Part shown: in pieces, positions 1 through 5,287 of the stretch
Layout of the letters: each line of letters opens with the position of its first letter
Numbering within the stretch: the stretch's first letter is position 1
Assembly: GCA_013697225.1 (NCBI GenBank)
Contig: JACCXG010000195.1
Location: 1-5,287, forward strand
Length of the DNA stretch: 5,287 nt
Direction: 5' to 3'
From: Acidobacteriota bacterium
Lineage (GTDB): Bacteria; Acidobacteriota; Vicinamibacteria; Vicinamibacterales; 2-12-FULL-66-21
Made by a program: the position numbers and the translations under genes
The notes under the pieces: generated by a model
Databases searched by the model: none
What the model was told of the DNA's origin: nothing
The model's input: the letters and a program-made list of their open reading frames with translations, nothing else

Positions 1-1451
1 CCCTCTGTCTCGGCACCCTCGCGGCCATCCACTACACCAGTGCGGGGCTTGCCCTCGCTCACTTCGACGCGCGGGCGCATTTGGTCGTGGCCCGCCGCGT
101 CCTCGACAGTCTCACGCCGGGGTGGCAGCAGGTTGGCGCCGTCTGGCTGCCGCTGCCCCACGTTCTGAACATCCTCCCGGTGCAGGTGGATGCGTGGTAC
201 CGCACGGGTGCATCCGCGATCGCCCTCTCCGTCGTCAGCATGGCGCTGGCGGTGTGGGCCCTCGCGGATCTCTTGCGACGCACCACCGGATCTGTGGCGG
301 CGGGCGTTGCCGGCGCGGTACTGATGCTCGGGAACGCCAACGTTCTGTACCTGCAGAGCGCACCCATGACGGAGCCTCAGCTCTTTGGGACGTGCATGCT
401 TGCGGTCGCGCTCACGGCCCGCTGGGTGGAGCGCGGGGCGCCGCTCCCGCCGCGTGCTGCCGGCTGGGCGATTGTCGCCGCGTGCATGACGCGCTATGAG
501 GCGTGGCCCGTCTGCGGAGCGCTGATTGTGCTGGCCGGCCTCGTGCTCCTGCGTCAGGGGTGCCCGGCGGCTCACGCCTTGCGCGCTTGTGCCCGGCTTG
601 CCGTCTACCCGGCTGTGGCGCTCGTGCTGTTCAGCGCAAACAGCCGCTGGACCACGGGTACATGGTTCGTGCCGTCGGGCTTCTTCGTACCGGATCCCGA
701 ATCGCTCGGCAGCATCGGCCGCTCATGGGAACACGTGCGCCATAGCGTCTACGCACTCTCTGGAACCGCCTGGGTGTGGCCTGCGTACGCGGGGACGGCA
801 CTGATCGCCGGCGCGTTCGCAAAGAGCCGGCGCCACGCGCCGCTGGTTCTGCTCGTTGCGTTGGCTGCGGCTGCCTGCGTGCCGGGATACGCGTACTACC
901 AGGGGCATCCCGTGCGGCTGCGGTATGGGCTGCCGTTGGTCATCGCGTGCGCGGCACTTGCCGCAGCTGGTCTCGCCGTGCTTCCCGTGCGTCTACGGGG
1001 TCTTGCCGCCGCGGCGGTCGTCGCGTGGGCGCTCGTCCAGGCACCGCCGCTGGGGCGCGAGGTCCTCCTGGTGACCGAATCCCTGCGCGACAGGAACAAC
1101 CGTCAGGGCCGGGAGGTCGTGACGGACTACCTGCGCCAGCACTGGGATCACACGCCCGTCATGATGAGCATGGGATCGCTCGCGCACTACATGCACGATC
1201 TCTCTGCGATCGGCCTGAACCTCCGAGACTTCCTGCACGAGGGGAACGAGTATCTGTGGATGTACTCCGTGTCCGCCGGTCCGCAGGGATTCGTCCGGTG
1301 GGTCATCATCGAGGAATACGCCGAAGGGGGGGACGCGCTCTACCAGGCCGCAGCACGCAACCCGCAGTTCTTCCGCGGCTTCCAACGGGTCGCCGAAGGA
1401 GGGGGGGTTGCCCTCTACCGAGACGACCGACTGGTTCTCCGAACCCCGTAG
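1..1451 (+). CDS. Polytopic membrane protein, GT-C glycosyltransferase-like (5' partial)
   Basis: The reading frame is open from base 3 and ends at TAG 1449-1451, so 482 residues are visible and the start lies before the window; a TTG at 81 is only an internal codon. The frame upstream of 81 encodes a typical first extracytoplasmic loop with an acidic residue (FDARAH, Asp22 of the visible part) followed by a TPGWQQVGAVWLPLPH stretch. Such a loop with Asp is characteristic of GT-C (ArnT/PMT-like) enzymes that use lipid-linked sugar donors at the membrane. About nine hydrophobic segments follow (roughly visible residues 69-91, 97-116, 127-141, 152-183, 196-211, 250-273, 279-293, 309-327 and 333-346), with a TRYE motif at 163-166 and an RYG motif near 307. 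The last 130 or so residues look soluble and probably extracytoplasmic. GT-C membership is inferred from topology and motifs; donor and acceptor are unknown. It converges on the next gene with a 3-base gap. Confidence 0.72.
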   Translation, partial: LCLGTLAAIHYTSAGLALAHFDARAHLVVARRVLDSLTPGWQQVGAVWLPLPHVLNILPVQVDAWYRTGASAIALSVVSMALAVWALADLLRRTTGSVAAGVAGAVLMLGNANVLYLQSAPMTEPQLFGTCMLAVALTARWVERGAPLPPRAAGWAIVAACMTRYEAWPVCGALIVLAGLVLLRQGCPAAHALRACARLAVYPAVALVLFSANSRWTTGTWFVPSGFFVPDPESLGSIGRSWEHVRHSVYALSGTAWVWPAYAGTALIAGAFAKSRRHAPLVLLVALAAAACVPGYAYYQGHPVRLRYGLPLVIACAALAAAGLAVLPVRLRGLAAAAVVAWALVQAPPLGREVLLVTESLRDRNNRQGREVVTDYLRQHWDHTPVMMSMGSLAHYMHDLSAIGLNLRDFLHEGNEYLWMYSVSAGPQGFVRWVIIEEYAEGGDALYQAAARNPQFFRGFQRVAEGGGVALYRDDRLVLRTP

Positions 1452-1455
1452 AACC
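1433..1455. repeat. Inverted repeat at the convergent gene junction
   Basis: GGTTC (1433-1437) is followed after three bases by its complement GAACC (1441-1445). A second arm, AGAACC (1450-1455), can instead pair with GGTTCT (1433-1438) across an 11-base loop. The element covers the stop codon of the rightward gene and reaches the first base of the leftward gene's stop codon. It has no T-tract on either side, so it is not a canonical intrinsic terminator, but it is the only candidate 3'-end structure between two genes that run into each other. A short repeat of this kind can also arise by chance. Confidence 0.3.
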
Positions 1456-2189
1456 TAGAATCGAAGGTGCAGCGTCACCCCGGCGTTCCAGCCGCCGAGG
1501 TCGATGCGATCGCCCAGTAGATCGGCATCCGCGCCGATGGTCCCTTTTGCCTGCTGATAGCGGATCTCGCCGCCAAGCATCCAGATGTCGGCAACCGGGA
1601 AGCGGATCCCGCCGAGGAGGACCGGACCGGCAGTCGTGCCGTTGTCACGGAACCGGCCGCGGAACACCGAGCGGTCGAACGTGTCGACGAACTCGCCAAC
1701 CTCTGAATACTGCCAGTTGAACACGCCGATGCCGGCACCGACGTAGGGCTCCACGCCGCCGCGGCCGATCGGCAGGAAGCGCACCGTTGCGCTGAGCGGG
1801 ACAATGCGGAGCTTGAGGTCCTGCTCGATCTCCCTCCCCCCTTCGTTGACCACCCGCAGGTAGACGCTCGGAACGGTGCGCTGGTAGAACCCGGCGCCGA
1901 CACCTCCTTCGAGGTAGTCGCCGAGGCCGAAAAGCCATTCACCGCCTATCGCAGGACCGTTGAAGTCATTGATGTTGAAGGCCAGCGGCTCGGGGTCTGT
2001 CAGATCCGCGATGAGGACGTCGCCCCGAACGCGGGATTCCTCGGGGCGCACCATGAAGTAGCCGAAGTTGACGCCGATCGACTGCCGGGGTTCGACCCGG
2101 GTGATCTGGGCCTGGGCGTCCGTCGCGCCTGCAAACATCAGAATCGCCACTGCGGCTGCGCAGGGAATGGCACTCAAGCGTCTCATCAT
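1455..2189 (-). CDS. Outer-membrane beta-barrel protein
   Basis: This 244-residue protein begins with a clear Sec signal peptide: MMRRLS, a hydrophobic core through about residue 22, and a likely signal peptidase I site after AQA (Ala27). The mature part alternates glycine/aromatic-rich strands such as GVNFGYF, GGEWLFGLGDYLEGGVGAGFY, EPYVGAGIGVFNW and LLGGIRF, separated by polar loops, and ends in LHLRF with a C-terminal phenylalanine. This is the pattern recognised by the BAM machinery and fits a small barrel of perhaps eight strands, of the OmpW/OmpA-barrel-like type. No periplasmic OmpA peptidoglycan-binding domain follows. Two adjacent ATG codons (2187-2189 and 2184-2186) are possible starts; a GGAGAGG Shine-Dalgarno just upstream serves either. 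It lies 136 bases downstream of the phosphatase gene on the same strand, so it could be read through or have its own promoter. The transported substrate or structural role is not evident. Confidence 0.82.
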   Translation of the reverse strand: MMRRLSAIPCAAAVAILMFAGATDAQAQITRVEPRQSIGVNFGYFMVRPEESRVRGDVLIADLTDPEPLAFNINDFNGPAIGGEWLFGLGDYLEGGVGAGFYQRTVPSVYLRVVNEGGREIEQDLKLRIVPLSATVRFLPIGRGGVEPYVGAGIGVFNWQYSEVGEFVDTFDRSVFRGRFRDNGTTAGPVLLGGIRFPVADIWMLGGEIRYQQAKGTIGADADLLGDRIDLGGWNAGVTLHLRF

Positions 2190-2191
2190 GA

Positions 2192-2198
2192 CCTCTCC
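2192..2198 (-). promoter_or_regulatory. Ribosome binding site of the beta-barrel gene
   Basis: On the minus strand GGAGAGG stands 2 bases before the first ATG (2189) and 5 bases before the second (2186); counted from the GGAG core the gaps are 5 and 8. It is the strongest Shine-Dalgarno sequence in the window and leaves open which of the two consecutive ATGs is used. Confidence 0.6.
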
Positions 2199-2203
2199 GT
2201 GAT

Positions 2204-2217
2204 CGCCGGGCGCCGGG
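2204..2217. repeat. Two tandem copies of a GC-rich heptamer
   Basis: CGCCGGG occurs twice head to tail (2204-2210 and 2211-2217), just upstream of the Shine-Dalgarno of the beta-barrel gene. Its extreme GC content might affect leader folding. It may equally be a chance result of the base composition. Confidence 0.35.
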
Positions 2218-2267
2218 AGGGGCGGGCCGGTCCTGTAGAGCCGTCGAGCACGAACAATGCCAGCCGA

Positions 2268-2293
2268 ATCCGCGAAAACTCGAAAGTTCGGAT
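2268..2293 (-). other. Hairpin between the phosphatase and barrel genes
   Basis: Read on the minus strand, ATCCG-AACT pairs with AGTT-CGGAT, giving nine base pairs around a TTCG tetraloop, with a second TTCG as a four-base bulge in the 3' arm. UUCG is a known stabilising RNA tetraloop, although here it is closed by a U-A rather than the favoured C-G pair. The element begins 33 bases after the phosphatase stop codon and about 80 bases before the barrel start. There is no T-tract after it, so it is not a standard intrinsic terminator; it could be an mRNA 3'-end stabiliser, processing site or leader structure. The remaining parts of the 2190-2325 gap show no convincing sigma70-type promoter to my eye. 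Confidence 0.35.
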
Positions 2294-2325
2294 GGCGTCG
2301 ACGGGCGTGCTGTCTTACGCGGGGG

Positions 2326-3156
2326 TCACTGCGTCCCTTTTCCAGAACGCCCCGCGGGGGCCGCGCCGCGAATCACATCGAGCATCTGCTCGTGTATGCT
2401 GCCGTTGCTCGCCAGCACGCTCCCTGCGCGGGACCGGAACGGTCCGCCGGCTATCGTTGTCACCTGCCCACCGGCCTCCGCCACGATCAGCGCGCCGGCG
2501 GCAACGTCCCAGGGCTGGATCTTCGACTCCCAGTAGCCGTCGAACCGCCCTGCCGCGACATACGCCATGTCGAGCGCGGCCGAGCCCAGACGCCTGACGG
2601 CCCGGGATCTGGTGATGAAGTCGCGGAAGAGACCGACCACTTCCTCCGGGTCCCGCTGGATCCCGTAGTGGAAGCCGGTGACGAGCAGCGAGTCGAGCAG
2701 CGTCCCGGCAGCCGAGACATGGAGTGGCTTGCCGTTCAGCCAGGCGCCGAGGCCGCGCTCCGCAGTGAAGAGTTCCCGGCGCGTGGGATCGTAGATCGCG
2801 CCGACCGCAATCTCGCCGCGAATCTCGAGGGCCAGCGAGGAGCAGAAAATCGGCAGCCCGTGCGCGTAGTTGGTGGTGCCGTCGACAGGATCGAACACCC
2901 AGCAGTACTCCGGAGCCGCATCCCGATCGCCCGTGGACTCGAACTCCTCGCCGAGCACGACGTGCCCGGGAAAGCGCTCGGCGATCATCCCCCGGAACTC
3001 GCGCTCGATCTGCAGGTCGATTTCGGTGACGAGATCGATGGCCCCCTTCTTGTCGACACGAAGGTCGGTGCCAAGGTGCGCCAGCTGCACTTCCCCGGCA
3101 CGCGTGACCGCCTCAATCGCCGTGGCCAGGTACAGCGGCGGGAGCGGATCAGCCAC
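2326..3156 (-). CDS. suhB: Inositol monophosphatase family protein (SuhB-like)
   Basis: This 276-residue protein has the full signature of the Mg2+-dependent, Li+-sensitive inositol monophosphatase family. It has KKGAIDLVTEID at residues 36-47, the metal-binding GEE at 69-71, DPVDGTTNY at 89-97 (Asp89 and Asp92 bind metal), and PWDVAAG with Asp217. These correspond to Glu70, Asp90, Asp93 and Asp220 of the human enzyme. Length is normal for the family. The likely reaction is hydrolysis of myo-inositol-1-phosphate or a related sugar phosphate in the cytosol; relatives also act on histidinol phosphate, fructose-1,6-bisphosphate or 3'-phosphoadenosine phosphate, and E. coli SuhB additionally works in ribosomal RNA transcription antitermination, so the substrate is open. 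The start is GTG (3154-3156), inside the end of the preceding ATPase gene, with an 8-base overlap and no clear Shine-Dalgarno, which suggests translational coupling. The next in-frame ATG (codon 57) would remove conserved sequence. Confidence 0.9.
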   Translation of the reverse strand: MADPLPPLYLATAIEAVTRAGEVQLAHLGTDLRVDKKGAIDLVTEIDLQIEREFRGMIAERFPGHVVLGEEFESTGDRDAAPEYCWVFDPVDGTTNYAHGLPIFCSSLALEIRGEIAVGAIYDPTRRELFTAERGLGAWLNGKPLHVSAAGTLLDSLLVTGFHYGIQRDPEEVVGLFRDFITRSRAVRRLGSAALDMAYVAAGRFDGYWESKIQPWDVAAGALIVAEAGGQVTTIAGGPFRSRAGSVLASNGSIHEQMLDVIRGAAPAGRSGKGTQ

Positions 3157-3592
3157 TGGCCGCCAGCTTCTTCACCATCCGGACCTCCATCCCCCCCTCG
3201 TCCCCTCGGCGCAGCGTCACGTCGTCCATGAAGTTCCGCATGAAGAAAATGCCGCGGCCGCTCGACTTGAGGACGTTTTCGGGGGCGAGTGGATCGGCAA
3301 CCTCCTGCGGGTCGAACCCGGCTCCTTGATCGAGGACCCGCACGACCAGTTCACTCGGCTGGGCCGCCGGCGTCATGACGAACTCCACCGTCACCATCTT
3401 GCCGTAGTCCTCACGGTTCCCGTGCTTGATGGCGTTGATCACGGATTCGCGGACGGCGACGCCAATCCAGTGGATCGCATCCTCGTCGAGGCCGGCAAAC
3501 TGCCCCATGCGGTCGCTGACGACCTGCACGAAGTCCAGCATGTCGAAATGGCTGTGAATCTGAAGCCGGACGGTGCCGCCTCGCATCAGCAT
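3149..3592 (-). CDS. RsbW-like anti-sigma ATPase / serine kinase
   Basis: The 147-residue protein is a stand-alone GHKL (HATPase_c_2) domain. The N box ESVINAIKHGN (49-59) contains Glu49 and Asn53, matching the catalytic base and Mg2+ ligand of SpoIIAB/RsbW. The G1 box is DQGAGF (88-93) and the G2 region is SSGRGIFFM (110-118). There is no histidine-kinase dimerisation domain or transmembrane segment. Family members bind ATP, phosphorylate an STAS anti-anti-sigma partner on serine and often hold a sigma factor inactive; neither partner is encoded in this window, so the target is unknown. The open frame runs upstream to 3853, across the aroA start, but homology begins near the ATG pair at 3590-3592 and 3584-3586; no other ATG, GTG or TTG lies in frame between 3592 and the upstream AT-rich control region. 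I chose 3592; only a weak GGA nine bases upstream supports it. The stop overlaps the phosphatase start. Confidence 0.86.
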   Translation of the reverse strand: MLMRGGTVRLQIHSHFDMLDFVQVVSDRMGQFAGLDEDAIHWIGVAVRESVINAIKHGNREDYGKMVTVEFVMTPAAQPSELVVRVLDQGAGFDPQEVADPLAPENVLKSSGRGIFFMRNFMDDVTLRRGDEGGMEVRMVKKLAASG

Positions 3593-3679
3593 GCGGGCAG
3601 ATCCGAACCGGCACGCAAGGAGCGCAACGTCGGCGGACGCAGTGGATTGGCGGGCTCGAATGGCACGCGAGTGACTAAC

Positions 3680-3708
3680 ATAGTAAACGATCCGTTCAGG
3701 ATTGCGAA
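3680..3708 (-). promoter_or_regulatory. Candidate sigma70-type promoter for the RsbW-like/suhB operon
   Basis: On the minus strand TTCGCA (3703-3708, four of six matches to TTGACA) is followed after exactly 17 bases by TACTAT (3680-3685, four of six matches to TATAAT). Transcription would start near 3673 and give a leader of about 80 bases before ATG 3592. The -35 box lies immediately beside the -10 region of the aroA promoter on the other strand, so the two would compete for polymerase. The matches are moderate. Confidence 0.4.
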
Positions 3709-3717
3709 TGCTATAGT
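3709..3717 (+). promoter_or_regulatory. Extended -10 promoter of aroA
   Basis: TG-C-TATAGT is a consensus extended -10 motif (TGnTATAAT with one mismatch). No good -35 hexamer lies 16-18 bases upstream (3689-3694 reads GATCCG), which extended -10 promoters can tolerate. If TATAGT occupies -12 to -7, the predicted transcription start is the A of the aroA ATG at 3724, so the transcript would be leaderless. Confidence 0.55.
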
Positions 3718-3723
3718 GCGAGG

Positions 3724-5031
3724 ATGCTCCGCGCGTCCGGCCATGCCGCGCTGGTACGCCCCGCGCAGCGGGCGTCAGGCCGCGTGCTCGTTCCCGGCGA
3801 CAAGTCCATCTCTCACCGGTATGCCCTGCTCGGTGCCATCGCCGACGGCCCAACCCGGATCAGCGGCTATTCGTCTGGCGCCGACTGCGCCGCCACGCTG
3901 GCCTGCCTCCAGGCGCTGGGCGTTTCGGTGCAGACGCCGGGGAACGGCACGGTGGCCATCACCGGCCGAGGCCTCCACGGTCTCGAACAACCCCGGGCTC
4001 CGCTCGACGCCGCCAATTCGGGGACGACGATGCGGCTGGTGGCCGGGTTGCTGGCGGCACACCCGTTTCGCACGGTCATTGGAGGGGACGCGTCGTTGTC
4101 CCGCCGTCCGATGCGCCGGGTCATCGAGCCCCTCACTCGCATGGGTGCCACAATCGCGGCTGAAGACGGCCGACCTCCTCTGACCATTGACGGGGGGCCT
4201 CTTCACGGCATCACCTACGCACCCGAGGTTCCGAGCGCCCAGGTCAAGAGCAGCCTCCTGCTCGCGGGGCTCCACGCCACAGGCACTACTGTCGTCATCG
4301 AGGGGGCCCCGACACGCGATCATACGGAGCGCGCCTTCACGGCGTTCGGGGTCACCCTCTCCCGCGTCGGCCTGAAGATGGAAGTGGCGGGCGGGCAGCG
4401 TCCGCAGGGGCGGGCACTGGCTGTCCCGGGTGACATCTCGGGCGCGGCCTTCTGGTGCGTCCTCGCGGCGGGGCTGCCGGGCAGCCGGGTCGAGATCGAC
4501 GGAGTGGGCCTCAATCCGTCACGTACCGCCGTCCTGGACGTGCTCCGCCGCGCCGGGGCAGTCGTCGAGACGGTCGTGAACCACGAGGACGCCGGTGAAC
4601 CGATCGGCCGGATCACGATCAGCGCTGGCGAGCCGTGCAGCTTTACCGTCTCTCCGACGGAGGTGCCGATGCTCATCGACGAGCTCCCGGCCCTCGGCGC
4701 CCTCGGCACCCTGCTCCCCGAGGGCTGCACGATGGAGGTCCGCGGGGCGGCGGAATTGCGCGTGAAGGAGAGCGACCGGATCAGCGCGCTGGCTCGCGGA
4801 TTCGCCGCGATGGGTGCGGACGTGACGGAGTACGCCGACGGCTTCCGGATCGCTGCACGTCCCCTTCGCGGCGGGCAGGTGGATGCGTCCGGCGATCATC
4901 GCCTGGCCATGGCGTTCGCGGTCGCTGCCTGCGGCGCGTCGGGCCCCACGGCTATCGACGGCGCGGGGGTCGTGGACGTCTCCTACCCGGGGTTCTTTCA
5001 GGAGCTCGAGCGGCTCACGTCGGCACGGTGA
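3724..5031 (+). CDS. aroA: 3-phosphoshikimate 1-carboxyvinyltransferase (EPSP synthase)
   Basis: AroA transfers the enolpyruvyl group of phosphoenolpyruvate to shikimate 3-phosphate, the sixth step of chorismate synthesis, in the cytosol. The 435-residue length is typical. Key segments are all present: VPGDKSISHR (23-32, with Lys27, Ser28 and Arg32 for substrate binding), NSGTTMRL (98-105), RRPMRR (127-132), SAQVKSSLLLAGL (171-183), RDHTER (198-203), catalytic-region IDELPALG (318-325 with Asp319), RVKESDR (346-352) and SGDHRLAM (389-396). GDKS, SAQVK and RDHTE match the class II EPSP synthase motifs; the fourth, usually N-x-T-R, reads NPSR (264-267). ATG 3724 is the only workable start: going upstream the frame meets a TAA at 3676 with no start codon in between, and the next in-frame GTG is codon 21. 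GAGG abuts the ATG with no spacing, too close for a normal Shine-Dalgarno. The stop overlaps the aroK start. Confidence 0.97.
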   Translation: MLRASGHAALVRPAQRASGRVLVPGDKSISHRYALLGAIADGPTRISGYSSGADCAATLACLQALGVSVQTPGNGTVAITGRGLHGLEQPRAPLDAANSGTTMRLVAGLLAAHPFRTVIGGDASLSRRPMRRVIEPLTRMGATIAAEDGRPPLTIDGGPLHGITYAPEVPSAQVKSSLLLAGLHATGTTVVIEGAPTRDHTERAFTAFGVTLSRVGLKMEVAGGQRPQGRALAVPGDISGAAFWCVLAAGLPGSRVEIDGVGLNPSRTAVLDVLRRAGAVVETVVNHEDAGEPIGRITISAGEPCSFTVSPTEVPMLIDELPALGALGTLLPEGCTMEVRGAAELRVKESDRISALARGFAAMGADVTEYADGFRIAARPLRGGQVDASGDHRLAMAFAVAACGASGPTAIDGAGVVDVSYPGFFQELERLTSAR

Positions 5032-5287
5032 CGGTCGACAAGATCTACCTGGTCGGCTTCATGGCGGCAGGGAAGAGCACGGTCGCCCGTTCACTGGCGG
5101 CCCGGCTCGGATGGCGCGCCGAAGATGTCGATGCGCTCATCGAGGCACGTGAACGGCGGACGATTGCCGATATCTTCAGCCGCCAGGGGGAACCGTACTT
5201 CCGTGGTGTCGAACGTGACATTCTGAAGCTCCTGCTGCCGCTTCGCCACGCCGTGGTGGCCACCGGTGGCGGCACGTTCATGGACGC
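5028..5287 (+). CDS. aroK: Shikimate kinase (3' partial)
   Basis: The frame opens with GTG at 5028, overlapping the aroA stop as GTGA, and runs off the window after 86 codons, about half of the usual 165-180 residues. It phosphorylates shikimate with ATP to give shikimate 3-phosphate, the substrate of AroA. The P-loop GFMAAGKST is at residues 10-18, with Ala13 where many shikimate kinases have Gly. The shikimate-binding DVD is at 33-35, followed by ALIEARERRTIADIF (36-50), then GEPYFRGVE with Arg59 and Glu62, and the TGGG turn at 79-82. This spacing agrees with the known enzymes, in which the second Asp, the Arg and the Gly triplet contact shikimate. No Shine-Dalgarno sits at a useful distance (the nearest GGAG is at 5001-5004), so translation probably depends on ribosomes finishing aroA. 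aroB often follows aroK in bacteria, but what follows here cannot be seen. Confidence 0.95.
   Translation, partial: MTVDKIYLVGFMAAGKSTVARSLAARLGWRAEDVDALIEARERRTIADIFSRQGEPYFRGVERDILKLLLPLRHAVVATGGGTFMD

Larger units (their letters stand above)
3593..3723. promoter_or_regulatory. Divergent control region between RsbW-like gene and aroA
   Basis: This 131-base gap separates two outward-facing genes. Its core at about 3671-3717 is clearly richer in A+T than the surrounding genes, as expected for promoters in GC-rich DNA. It carries candidate promoters on both strands, and small inverted repeats: AACG-ATC-CGTT (3686-3696) and ATT-GCG-AAT (3701-3709). These could be operators, but they are too short to be sure of. 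The part at 3593-3670 would be the 5' leader of the RsbW-like gene; I see no recognisable riboswitch or RNA gene in it. Confidence 0.6.

Noticed and set aside
81..83. TTG at 81 as the true start of the membrane protein.
   Set aside because: The frame is open to the left edge and encodes the conserved acidic first-loop motif upstream of 81, so the gene begins outside the window.
1326..1407. Two runs of seven G (1326-1332 and 1401-1407) near the end of the membrane protein gene, as possible phase-variation tracts.
   Set aside because: The runs are short, sit in the last part of an intact frame and encode ordinary Gly-rich turns; seven-base runs of G or C also occur elsewhere in the window (3191-3197), as expected from the base composition.
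776..1720. A 314-codon plus-strand frame overlapping the end of the membrane protein and the barrel gene.
   Set aside because: It is a frame-shifted shadow with Arg/Gly/Pro-rich composition and crosses the junction of two well-supported convergent genes.
2257..3231. A 324-codon open frame on the plus strand across the phosphatase gene.
   Set aside because: It is antisense to a clear inositol monophosphatase gene, is rich in Arg, Pro, Ala and Gly, and resembles no family; long shadow frames are expected at this GC content.
3593..3853. An N-terminal extension of the RsbW-like protein up to an ATG at 3853, giving 234 residues.
   Set aside because: The extra 87 residues are low-complexity and Arg-rich, cross the divergent promoter region, and run antisense into aroA. 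Family homology begins near ATG 3592.
2870..4183. A 437-codon open frame on the plus strand across the phosphatase, ATPase and aroA starts.
   Set aside because: It is antisense to two recognised genes and out of frame with aroA, crosses the AT-rich promoter region, and has no coherent protein features.

Overview
This 5.3 kb window of GC-rich chromosomal DNA (about two thirds G+C by eye) is densely coded. The presence of an outer-membrane beta-barrel protein with a signal peptide points to a diderm bacterium. The style of the membrane glycosyltransferase-like protein and the barrel protein reminds me of Acidobacteriota, perhaps the Vicinamibacteria, but that is an impression and not proven by the sequence. 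I see no mobile element, phage gene, CRISPR array, rRNA or tRNA, and base composition looks even throughout.

Layout. (1) 1-1451 (+): the 3' part of a large polytopic membrane protein with GT-C glycosyltransferase features; its start lies before the window. (2) 1455-3592 (-): a leftward block read in the order RsbW-like ATPase/anti-sigma kinase (3149-3592), inositol monophosphatase family enzyme (2326-3156, overlapping the ATPase gene by 8 bases), then, after a 136-base gap holding a hairpin, an outer-membrane beta-barrel protein (1455-2189) that converges on gene 1 with only 3 bases between the stop codons. (3) 3593-3723: a short divergent control region with a locally AT-rich core at about 3671-3717. 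(4) 3724-5287 (+): aroA (EPSP synthase) and aroK (shikimate kinase, cut by the window end), overlapping by 4 bases (GTGA), so a translationally coupled shikimate-pathway operon.

How the genes work together. aroK and aroA carry out consecutive steps of chorismate synthesis: AroK makes shikimate 3-phosphate and AroA joins it to phosphoenolpyruvate. The RsbW-like and SuhB-like genes are tightly coupled and divergent from aroA, so both units appear to be controlled from the same roughly 50-base stretch. The most notable point is that the only usable aroA start codon lies exactly where transcription should begin from a good extended -10 element, which suggests a leaderless aroA mRNA. I did not find a convincing undescribed multi-gene system; the genes are recognisable housekeeping or regulatory families, and the interest is in their control and arrangement.
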